Positions 1 through 5,977 of a stretch of DNA of 6,589 bases are shown piece by piece. Both the position numbers and the translations under genes were made by a program. Under the pieces are notes generated by a model that did no database searches, was not told the origin of the DNA, and worked only from the letters and a program-made list of their open reading frames with translations. The stretch covers positions 1-6,589 of the forward strand of contig CALCFH010000013.1 of the NCBI GenBank assembly GCA_937900215.1, read 5' to 3'. Numbering within the stretch: position 1 is the first letter of the stretch; each line of letters starts with the position of its first letter. Source of the DNA: an uncultured Cryomorphaceae bacterium (GTDB lineage: Bacteria > Bacteroidota > Bacteroidia > Flavobacteriales > Schleiferiaceae).

Positions 1-920
1 CGAGAGTGCACTCTCTCGGTTACCTCTTCTGCCAAGGCACGTTGCAACACTCGGGTATGAGGAGCCTCAGCATGCTCTGCTTCCAAAGCCTCAATTTCTT
101 CTTTGTTCTTTAAACTAAAGATGCGCAGAAAGCTGCCCGCATCGCTATCGGCGGCATTGAGCCAAAACTGGTAAAAATGGTACGGACTGGTTTTCTCTGG
201 GTCTAGCCAGATGTTTCCTCCCTCCGACTTTCCGAACTTGCTGCCATCGGCTTTCTTTATGAGCGGTGTGGTTAAGGCATACGCCTCTCCTCCTGCCATG
301 CGACGAATCAATTCGGTTCCTGTGGTTATATTTCCCCACTGATCGCTTCCACCCATTTGCAGTTTTACACCTTCGTTCTTCCACAAATGGTAAAAATCAT
401 AGCCTTGAATGAGTTGGTATGAAAACTCAGTAAAAGACATGCCTGTTTCGAGTCGGCTTTTTACCGAATCTTTCGCCAGCATATAGTTAACGGTTAGGTG
501 CTTTCCGGCGACGCGGATAAAATCTAAGAAGCCCATATCCTTAAACCAATCGTAATTGTTCACCAATACAGCCGAATTGGCACCGCAGTTAAAGTCTAAG
601 AAGCGCTCTAATTGTTTGCGCTGACAGTCTTGGTTGTGCTGAAGCTGATCTATTTCCAATAGATTGCGCTCTTGGCTCTTTCCACTCGGATCTCCCACTC
701 TACCTGTGGCCCCTCCAACCAAAGCAATGGGCTTATGCCCTGCTCTTTGGAAATGCATTAAGGTCATTATTTGCACTAAGTTTCCAACGCCAAGCGAATC
801 GGCGGTGGGATCAAATCCTATATAGCCTTTGGTCATTTCCTTCTGCAATAGCTCCTCCGTTCCGGGCATAACATCGTGCAACATGCCCCTCCACTTTAAC
901 TCTTCTATAAAATTTGACAT
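1..920 (-). CDS. tyrS: Tyrosyl-tRNA synthetase, N-terminal 306 residues (partial, runs off left edge)
   Basis: Class I aminoacyl-tRNA synthetase that activates tyrosine with ATP and charges tRNA-Tyr in the cytoplasm. Visible landmarks are the N-terminal F-I-E-E-L-K-W-R-G-M (4-13), G-F-D-P-T-A-D (35-41), the nucleotide-binding G-G-A-T-G-x-x-G-D-P-S-G-K (69-81), N-N-Y-D-W (121-125), the tyrosine-site block Y-Q-x-x-Q-G-Y-D (168-175), Q-M-G-G-S-D-Q-W-G-N (188-197) and the KMSKS-loop equivalent K-F-G-K-S (228-232). The usual length is about 420 residues, so the anticodon-binding end and the S4-like RNA-binding domain lie outside the window. The ATG at 920-918 is the only start that gives the family N-terminus. 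No good ribosome binding site precedes it. One oddity is that the HIGH-type motif reads G44-V-G-N47, so the first histidine is glycine (see findings). The identification is certain; the activity of this variant cannot be judged from sequence. Confidence 0.96.
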   Translation of the reverse strand, partial: MSNFIEELKWRGMLHDVMPGTEELLQKEMTKGYIGFDPTADSLGVGNLVQIMTLMHFQRAGHKPIALVGGATGRVGDPSGKSQERNLLEIDQLQHNQDCQRKQLERFLDFNCGANSAVLVNNYDWFKDMGFLDFIRVAGKHLTVNYMLAKDSVKSRLETGMSFTEFSYQLIQGYDFYHLWKNEGVKLQMGGSDQWGNITTGTELIRRMAGGEAYALTTPLIKKADGSKFGKSEGGNIWLDPEKTSPYHFYQFWLNAADSDAGSFLRIFSLKNKEEIEALEAEHAEAPHTRVLQRALAEEVTERVHS

Positions 921-937
921 CTCAGAAATATTTGGCG

Positions 938-968
938 TAAAATTAATCGGACTGATTTCGTCTCCCAA
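938..968 (-). promoter_or_regulatory. Possible Bacteroidota-type promoter for tyrS
   Basis: On the minus strand, TTG (968-966) is followed after 20 nt by TAATTTTA (945-938), a 7/8 match to the Bacteroidota -7 consensus TAnnTTTG with an allowed -33 spacing. The box ends 17 nt before the tyrS ATG, which would give a short leader. The match is by eye and the region is AT-rich, so chance is possible. Confidence 0.35.
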
Positions 969-984
969 GCGAAACTATGCCGAT

Positions 985-992
985 TATCTTTG
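985..992 (+). promoter_or_regulatory. TATCTTTG -7 promoter box of the SDR gene
   Basis: TATCTTTG is an exact match to the Bacteroidota sigma-factor -7 consensus TAnnTTTG. Only four bases separate it from the ATG at 997, so transcription would start at or within a base or two of the start codon. A good -33 TTTG is missing; the nearest candidate is TTTC at 956-959, with a longer spacer than usual. There is no Shine-Dalgarno sequence, which fits a leaderless message. Confidence 0.45.
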
Positions 993-996
993 ACTT

Positions 997-2013
997 ATGA
1001 TATTAGTTACGGGAGGTACCGGATTATTGGGGGCGCATTTGCTTTTTCGCTTGGCAGAAAGGGGTGAATCTACTCGCTGTACATTCCGCAGCGAGAGCCG
1101 TAAGAGCTTGGTATTAAAGATTTTCAACTATTATAGTCCGCAGGCAGAACAGCTCTTTCAGCAAATTGAATGGGTGCAATGCGATCTAATGGATGTAATG
1201 GAGGTGGAGGATGCTTTTGTAGGCATAAAGAAGGTTTTCCACTGTGCTGCGCTGGTTTCCTTCCACCCAAAAGACCGAAAAAAGCTTCTAAAGGTAAATC
1301 CAACCACTACCGCTAATGTGGTGAACCAAGCTTTAGCCTCTAAGATAGAGCAGTTGGTATACGTAAGTTCGGTGGCGGCTTTGGGACGAGAGACCGTAGA
1401 CGGCGTATACGATGAAAACACTCAATGGAAAGATTCTCCAGACAACTCTGCCTATTCTGAATCGAAGAGATTGGCAGAATTGGAGGTTTGGAGAGGAATG
1501 CAAGAGGGCCTATCGGCCTCCATTATAAACCCGGTGGTGCTCTTTGGACCCGGACCCTGGCAAGAAGGAAGCATGGCCATCTTTCACTTAGTAGAAAAGG
1601 GCTTTCCCTTTTATCCGCCTGGCACCAATGGATTTGTAGATGTGCGCGATGTAGTAGAAGCCATGCTTCGGATGGCAGATCAGAACTGCAAGGGCGAGCG
1701 CTATGTAGCGGTATCTGAAAGCCTTCCGTTTAAACACATTTTAGAATGCATTGCCCGCGGGTATGGACGAGCCCTTCCGACCAAGGCTGTAAAAAGTTGG
1801 ATGTTGACCACTATGGCTTTTCTGCAAAGGCTGCGCGAATTCTTTGGAGGAGCCAAAGCGAGCATTACAAAAGAAACGGTAGGCAGCGCATTGAGAACCT
1901 CTATTTACCGAAACGACAAGATTAAGCGCGACTTAAACATAGAGTTTAGATCAATGGCTCAGAGCATTCAGGAGATTACGGCCTATCGGGTTCAGGAGGC
2001 CGATTTTTCTTAG
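997..2013 (+). CDS. NAD(P)-dependent epimerase/dehydratase-family protein (extended SDR)
   Basis: A 338-residue protein, the normal length for the extended short-chain dehydrogenase/reductase superfamily. The Rossmann dinucleotide motif T-G-G-T-G-L-L-G (5-12) begins right after the start Met, which fixes the ATG. Other landmarks are D63 after the third strand (adenine contact), C-A-A at 83-85, S124-S125, the catalytic Y153-x-x-x-K157 and the substrate-side N-P-x-V-x-F-G-P-G (178-186). Arg31 after the second strand could favour NADP(H), which is only an inference. Overall it resembles dihydroflavonol-4-reductase-like and sugar-epimerase-like members, but the C-terminal substrate domain does not tell me the substrate. 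It is divergent from tyrS and its last 38 bp overlap the convergent DUF4296 gene. The family is sure; the reaction is unknown. Confidence 0.93.
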   Translation: MILVTGGTGLLGAHLLFRLAERGESTRCTFRSESRKSLVLKIFNYYSPQAEQLFQQIEWVQCDLMDVMEVEDAFVGIKKVFHCAALVSFHPKDRKKLLKVNPTTTANVVNQALASKIEQLVYVSSVAALGRETVDGVYDENTQWKDSPDNSAYSESKRLAELEVWRGMQEGLSASIINPVVLFGPGPWQEGSMAIFHLVEKGFPFYPPGTNGFVDVRDVVEAMLRMADQNCKGERYVAVSESLPFKHILECIARGYGRALPTKAVKSWMLTTMAFLQRLREFFGGAKASITKETVGSALRTSIYRNDKIKRDLNIEFRSMAQSIQEITAYRVQEADFS

Positions 2014-2341
2014 CAATCTCTGCCTCTTTCTTCGCTAATATTTCAATAACCTTATCAAAAACCAGTTCAAATTCGGCTGGCCTAGAGCTGTAGAAATTAA
2101 AGCTTCGCTGGTATTCCTCATCGGTTAGCTGGTGTTTTTTTAATACTCCAGCATAGTATTCTTCTAGCTTGAGCGTATCGCCCATAATGTTTTGACCGGT
2201 GCGGGCTCCTTCCACCAAATGCACATCTACCAAGACCTCCACCATTTTTTCGGGCTTTAAGACATCGTCTGGAAAAACGGTGTCTTGCGGACTGCCACAT
2301 CCGACCAACAAAAAGAAAAGAAGGGCAGTTCTAGTCCACAT
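1976..2341 (-). CDS. DUF4296-type small lipoprotein
   Basis: A 121-residue predicted lipoprotein with a hydrophobic signal segment (about 5-14) that ends in the lipobox L-V-G-C, with Cys15 as the lipid-modified residue. The mature part has the pattern I associate with DUF4296: a Met-x-x-x-L-V-D-V-H-L-x-E core (33-44), a Y-Y-x-x-V-L-K-K-H-x-L-T segment (62-73), Y-x-x-S-F-x-F-Y (77-84), and a Lys/Glu-rich C-terminal helix. No function is established. I chose the ATG at 2341-2339 over an upstream in-frame ATG at 2398 because it puts the signal peptide at the N-terminus. This start lies inside the last codons of pyrC (11-nt overlap), as expected for translational coupling. The 3' end overlaps the convergent SDR gene by 38 bp. 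It is probably anchored in the cell envelope; its role is unknown. Confidence 0.85.
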   Translation of the reverse strand: MWTRTALLFFLLVGCGSPQDTVFPDDVLKPEKMVEVLVDVHLVEGARTGQNIMGDTLKLEEYYAGVLKKHQLTDEEYQRSFNFYSSRPAEFELVFDKVIEILAKKEAEIAKKNRPPEPDRP

Positions 2342-3680
2342 TATAGCTAAGTCTCTGTCCGCGAAACTTCTCAGAAAACTGACCCTTATCGTAGACAATA
2401 CGTCCGTTTACAAAGGTTTTATCTATGCGCGATTTAAAGGTAGTGCCTTCAAAAGGAGACCAAGCACATTTGGAGAGAATATTGGCTTTGTTAACCGTCC
2501 ATGGGCGTGCGGGATCTACCAGAACGAGGTCTGCAAAGTAGCCTTCGCGAATAAATCCGCGGTCTTTGATTCGGAAAAGGATGGCCGGATTGTGGCACAT
2601 CTTTTCTACCAACCACTCTACACTTACTTTCTCTTGGCGCACAAATTCCAACATGGCTGGAAGAAAATGCTGCACCAATGGACCGCCCGAAGGCGCATTC
2701 AAATAGTCTTTGCTCTTTTCTTCTAGCGTATGCGGAGCATGGTCTGTAGCAATGACATCGATTCTTCCATCCAACAAAGCCTTCCAGATACCCTTTTTGT
2801 CTTGAGCCGTTTTCACCGCAGGATTCCATTTAATAAGGCTTCCTTTGGTCTCGTAATGCGAATCGTCGAACCACAAATGATGCAGGCAAGCCTCTGCCGT
2901 AATTCTCTTCTCGGCCAGGGGAATGGAATTGTCGAACATGGCCGCTTCTTTGGCTGTAGAAATATGAAAAACGTGCAGACGGGTATTGTGTTTCTTGGCC
3001 AATTCAACCGCAAAAGAAGAAGAGAGATAGCAGGCCTCTTCGCTGCGAATGATAGGGTGCTGGTTAAAAGGAATGCCTTTGGGGAAATCTTTTACCGCTT
3101 GCTCTAGGTTGCGCTGAATGGTAGCCTCGTCTTCGCAATGGGTAATGATGAGGTGATTGAGTTCGGAGAAAATGCGTTCAAGAGTTGCCGCCTGATCTAC
3201 TAGCATATTGCCCGTACTGGAGCCCATAAAAACCTTAATGCCCGGGTATTTGCCAGGAGTAAGCTTTAAAAGCTCTTCGATATTATCGTTGGAAGCCCCC
3301 ATATTGAAGCCATAATTGGCAAAAGAGCGCTCAGCCGCCAAGGCGTATTTCTCTTCTAACTTTTCAATAGTAGTAGCGGGTGGGGAGGTATTGGGCTGCT
3401 CTATGAAAGACGTAATGCCTCCTGCCACAGCCGCTCTAGACTCTGAATGAATATCGCCTTTATGGGTAAGTCCCGGCTCGCGGAAATGCACTTGATCGTC
3501 TATAATACCCGGAAGCAGCCAAAGGCCTTGGGCATCTATAATTCGCTCTCCACTGCGCTGACTTAAGCTGTCTTCAATACGGCTTATGCGTTCTCCTTCT
3601 ATAAGAACATCCTTCTCTTCGGCCTTGCCTTCGTTAAATACTACAGCGTTGCGAATAAGAATCTTAGATTCAACCGACAT
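2331..3680 (-). CDS. pyrC: Dihydroorotase (class I, amidohydrolase superfamily)
   Basis: Catalyses the reversible cyclisation of N-carbamoyl-aspartate to dihydroorotate, the third step of de novo pyrimidine synthesis, in the cytoplasm. With the start at 3680 the protein has 449 residues, normal for class I enzymes. Landmarks are the amidohydrolase entry strand L-P-G-I-I-D-D-Q-V-H-F-R-E-P-G (56-70), N97 in Q-P-N-T, K149 in G-I-K-V-F (a candidate carboxylated Lys), H181 in T-H-C-E-D, H239 in H-V-F-H-I-S-T, D313 in T-D-H-A-P-H, and the substrate-loop stretch A-P-S-G-G-P-L-V-Q (329-337). The metal-binding H-x-H is Q63-V-H65 here (see findings). An ATG at 3713 is also in frame, but the 3680 start gives the usual N-terminus and an 11-nt overlap with the upstream glycosyltransferase gene. 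No pyrB or carAB is nearby, so the gene sits apart from a pyrimidine operon. Confidence 0.93.
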   Translation of the reverse strand: MSVESKILIRNAVVFNEGKAEEKDVLIEGERISRIEDSLSQRSGERIIDAQGLWLLPGIIDDQVHFREPGLTHKGDIHSESRAAVAGGITSFIEQPNTSPPATTIEKLEEKYALAAERSFANYGFNMGASNDNIEELLKLTPGKYPGIKVFMGSSTGNMLVDQAATLERIFSELNHLIITHCEDEATIQRNLEQAVKDFPKGIPFNQHPIIRSEEACYLSSSFAVELAKKHNTRLHVFHISTAKEAAMFDNSIPLAEKRITAEACLHHLWFDDSHYETKGSLIKWNPAVKTAQDKKGIWKALLDGRIDVIATDHAPHTLEEKSKDYLNAPSGGPLVQHFLPAMLEFVRQEKVSVEWLVEKMCHNPAILFRIKDRGFIREGYFADLVLVDPARPWTVNKANILSKCAWSPFEGTTFKSRIDKTFVNGRIVYDKGQFSEKFRGQRLSYNVD

Positions 3681-4419
3681 ATGTCTTCTTGTACTCTTTG
3701 CGATTAAAAACACCGGCCAATTTCATTTGAAGCACACCGAAGATGGCTTCTCTGATAATCGACTGGCTCATTTTGCTTTGTCCTTGGCGACGGTCTGTAA
3801 AAATCACCGGCACCTCCTTAATTTTAAAACCGTGCATCCAAGCTTTGAACTTCATCTCAATCTGAAAGGCGTAACCCACAAACTGTATTTTATCAAAGCG
3901 TATTGTCTTGAGCACCTTACTGCTGTAACATTTAAATCCGGCCGTGGTATCGTGTATGGGCATACCCGTAACAAATCGCACATATTTAGAGGCAAAATAC
4001 GAAAGCAACACCCTTCCCATGGGCCAGTTTACCACATTAACTCCTTGGCAATATCGACTGCCAATGGCTAGGTCTGCTCCATCCTTTTCGCAAGCCTCCA
4101 ATAATCTAGGAAGATCTTTGGGATCGTGAGAAAAGTCGGCATCCATCTCGAAGATAAAATCGTAGTGGCGTTCCAGCCCCCACTTGAATCCCGCTAAATA
4201 GGCCGTTCCGAGACCTTGTTTACCACTGCGTTCAATAAGGAACAATCTTTCGGCATATTGCTTCTGTAGATCCTTCACTATACCACCCGTACCATCGGGA
4301 GAACCATCGTCTACAATAAGTAGGTCGAAAGCCTCCTGTAAAGAAAGAACCGCGTTCACAATAGAACGGATATTTTCCTTTTCATTATAGGTTGGAATTA
4401 TGACGAGATATCTGCTCAA
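3670..4419 (-). CDS. DPM1-like polyprenol-phosphate mannosyltransferase (GT2 family)
   Basis: A 249-residue soluble GT-A fold glycosyltransferase, predicted to move a sugar, probably mannose from GDP-mannose, to polyprenyl phosphate on the cytoplasmic face of the membrane. Landmarks are I-P-T-Y-N-E (8-13), D37-D-G-S-P-D-G-T, the metal-binding D93-A-D95, G-S-R-Y (120-123), D-T-T-A-G-F-K-C-Y (157-165), G-Y-x-F-Q-x-E (182-188) and the basic R-x-x-G-x-S-K (210-216). There is no C-terminal membrane domain, so it is like short DPM1 rather than GtrB types. The chosen start is TTG at 4419-4417, which gives S-R-Y-L-V-I-I-P right after the first residue, as in relatives. An ATG at 4503 is also in frame but adds 28 residues without family character and lies upstream of the likely promoter. 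It is the first gene of the operon with pyrC and the DUF4296 gene. Donor and acceptor are inferred from the family. Confidence 0.88.
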   Translation of the reverse strand: MSRYLVIIPTYNEKENIRSIVNAVLSLQEAFDLLIVDDGSPDGTGGIVKDLQKQYAERLFLIERSGKQGLGTAYLAGFKWGLERHYDFIFEMDADFSHDPKDLPRLLEACEKDGADLAIGSRYCQGVNVVNWPMGRVLLSYFASKYVRFVTGMPIHDTTAGFKCYSSKVLKTIRFDKIQFVGYAFQIEMKFKAWMHGFKIKEVPVIFTDRRQGQSKMSQSIIREAIFGVLQMKLAGVFNRKEYKKTYVG

Positions 4420-4440
4420 AAGTGTCTTACATTGAGCTTG

Positions 4441-4448
4441 CAAAAATA
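4441..4448 (-). promoter_or_regulatory. TATTTTTG -7 promoter box for the glycosyltransferase-pyrC-DUF4296 operon
   Basis: On the minus strand TATTTTTG matches the Bacteroidota -7 consensus TAnnTTTG exactly and ends 21 nt before the TTG start at 4419. I see no good -33 TTTG at the usual distance. If real, it excludes the ATG at 4503 as the start and makes the leader about 15 nt. No Shine-Dalgarno sequence is present. Confidence 0.45.
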
Positions 4449-4493
4449 GCCAAACCAAGTATGGACTGGAAGCAGAAATGTAGCAGAATACAA

Positions 4494-4522
4494 TTTGCCT
4501 CATAATCGCGGCGTTAGCTATG
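4494..4522 (+). promoter_or_regulatory. Possible promoter for the histidine kinase gene
   Basis: TTTG (4494-4497), 17 nt, then TAGCTATG (4515-4522), which matches TAnnTTTG at five of six fixed positions. The spacer is within the known Bacteroidota range. The box ends 8 nt before the ATG at 4531, so the leader would be only a few bases. It sits in the 111-bp divergent gap shared with the operon promoter. Confidence 0.35.
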
Positions 4523-4530
4523 CCATTGAG

Positions 4531-5691
4531 ATGAAGATAGACGTATACAACCGCAAGAATACCTGGAAATTCTTCCTATTTATCTGTGCCGTGGGCATTG
4601 GCTTGGTAACCTTGCTCTATACCGAGACTTTTTTAAAGAAGCTGCGGCAGGAAGAAGAAAAGAGAATGCTGCTGTGGGCTGAGGCCGTAAATACCATTAA
4701 CAATTCTCCGGTAGACACGGAGATAAACTTGGCTTCTATGCTCATAGAATCCAATACTACCATTCCGATTATTATGACGGATGAAAGTGGAAGCATCATT
4801 CGCTACAGAAATCTAGATCCAAACAAAGAAGAGCTCGAAAGCTACCAAAAAGAGGAGCTAGAGCGCATGAAAGCCGAGAATGAACCCATAGAAATACGCA
4901 TAGATGCCCTGCAGGTGAATTATCTCTATTACCGCAATTCTACTTTATTGCGGCAATTGAGGTTGTACCCTTGGGTATTGTTGGGCGTAATAGGTTTGTT
5001 GGTTACGGTGGCTTATCTGGCCTTTTCGGCCTCGCGGCGCTCAGAGCAAAATAGGGTATGGACAGGCATGGCCAAAGAGACCGCCCACCAGATTGGCACC
5101 CCGCTTTCTTCTTTAATGGGATGGATTCATTTGCTAAAAGATCAGAACGTAGAGCAGATGATTGTAGAGGAGATGGACAAAGACGTAAAGCGCTTGGAAT
5201 TGCTTACCGACCGATTTAGCAAAATTGGCTCCATACCCGAAAAGAAACCCCAAGCCTTGGTTCCCTTGATAGAGCGTGCCTTAGATTACCTCCGCAAGCG
5301 CACCTCGTCTAAAATTCACATTGGATTTACTCCTGAAGAAGAAAGCAAAGCCTGGCAGGTACTGCTGAATGCTCCGCTTTTTGAGTGGGTTCTTGAGAAC
5401 CTCATTAAAAACAGCATAGATGCCATGGGTGGGGTAGGAAAAATAGACGTAGAGCTCAGTGAAATGGGTGGCTATTACAAGATTCTAGTGCGCGATACAG
5501 GCAAAGGCATGACGGCTGCTCAAGGCAGAAGAATATTTAGAGCAGGATTTACCACCAAGAAAAGAGGCTGGGGACTGGGCCTTACATTGGCCAAGCGCAT
5601 TGTAGAAGAATACCATGGCGGCACCCTTACGCTGCTCACTACCGAGTTGGGAAAAGGGTCGGTTATGCAGGTGCGCATTCCGAAGATTTAG
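4531..5691 (+). CDS. Two-TM sensor histidine kinase (orphan)
   Basis: A 386-residue membrane histidine kinase that should sense a signal outside the inner membrane and phosphorylate an unseen response regulator. The start at 4531 places a short basic N-terminus before TM1 (about 13-30). A periplasmic sensor segment (about 31-147) that I cannot assign to a named fold follows, then TM2 (about 148-167). The cytoplasmic part has an H-box with the phospho-acceptor H186 in A-H-Q-I-G-T-P, an N-box E-N-L-I-K-N-S-I-D-A-M (289-299), G1 D-T-G-K-G-M (322-327), an F-box F-R-A-G-F-T-T-K (336-343) and G2 G-W-G-L-G-L (346-351), so the ATPase domain looks complete. The residue after H186 is Gln, not the common Glu/Asp. 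An upstream in-frame ATG at 4495 is less likely because it precedes the candidate -7 box. No response regulator gene adjoins it, so target and signal are unknown. Confidence 0.93.
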   Translation: MKIDVYNRKNTWKFFLFICAVGIGLVTLLYTETFLKKLRQEEEKRMLLWAEAVNTINNSPVDTEINLASMLIESNTTIPIIMTDESGSIIRYRNLDPNKEELESYQKEELERMKAENEPIEIRIDALQVNYLYYRNSTLLRQLRLYPWVLLGVIGLLVTVAYLAFSASRRSEQNRVWTGMAKETAHQIGTPLSSLMGWIHLLKDQNVEQMIVEEMDKDVKRLELLTDRFSKIGSIPEKKPQALVPLIERALDYLRKRTSSKIHIGFTPEEESKAWQVLLNAPLFEWVLENLIKNSIDAMGGVGKIDVELSEMGGYYKILVRDTGKGMTAAQGRRIFRAGFTTKKRGWGLGLTLAKRIVEEYHGGTLTLLTTELGKGSVMQVRIPKI

Positions 5692-5977
5692 TAGGCGGTT
5701 TGGAATAAAAAAAACGGCACCCCATAGACATTAGGGGCGACTAAAATCGAAGAAAAGGAGTGGAAAGGAACTAGATCGCAGCACTACACAGAGATAGCGA
5801 CGAAAAACAAAGCAAAACAAAAAGGGAGGGCTAAGAAAAAAGAGCAGCCATAAGCAAGATTTGGCGAGACAGAAAAAGAAGGAAGAAGCTAGTATTAGCT
5901 CCGAAAGAAGAGCGGAGAGACTAGAAAGAAGAAGGATGAAAGATTTGACATTGGCTGAGAGAAAGAGAAACAGTTCG
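5692..5977 (+). other. Purine-rich stretch without a gene
   Basis: I find no credible coding region on either strand here. The plus strand is dominated by A and G: by hand count, pyrimidines make up 42 of 180 bases in 5761-5940. In forward frames it reads as Lys/Glu/Arg-rich peptides broken by stops (for example TAG at 5896-5898 and TGA at 5956-5958 in the frame of the following repeat). A short perfect hairpin (AGCTA, 4-nt loop, TAGCT) lies at 5887-5900, without a T-tract. No clear rho-independent terminator follows the kinase gene. The stretch may be the eroded front part of a Lys/Glu-rich repeat gene, or simply unconstrained DNA. Confidence 0.7.

Noticed and set aside
145..384. Minus-strand open frame of 79 codons within tyrS
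   Set aside because: It is another frame on the same strand as tyrS, which covers this region with strong family motifs.
2199..2726. Plus-strand open frame of 175 codons
   Set aside because: It lies antisense across pyrC and the DUF4296 gene, has no recognisable domain, and its composition follows from the real genes on the other strand.
3681..3713. Longer pyrC starting at an ATG at 3713
   Set aside because: The 11 extra residues lie fully inside the glycosyltransferase gene and have no family counterpart; the ATG at 3680 gives a typical N-terminus and the same 11-nt overlap as the next junction.
5720..5737. Terminator hairpin after the kinase gene (CCCC ... GGGG)
   Set aside because: The stem is only 4 bp with a 10-nt loop, and no T-tract follows on either side in the right position.
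5887..5900. Hairpin AGCTA-GTAT-TAGCT as a terminator or regulatory stem
   Set aside because: The 5-bp stem does not extend, is not followed by T residues, and is expected by chance in a stretch this long.
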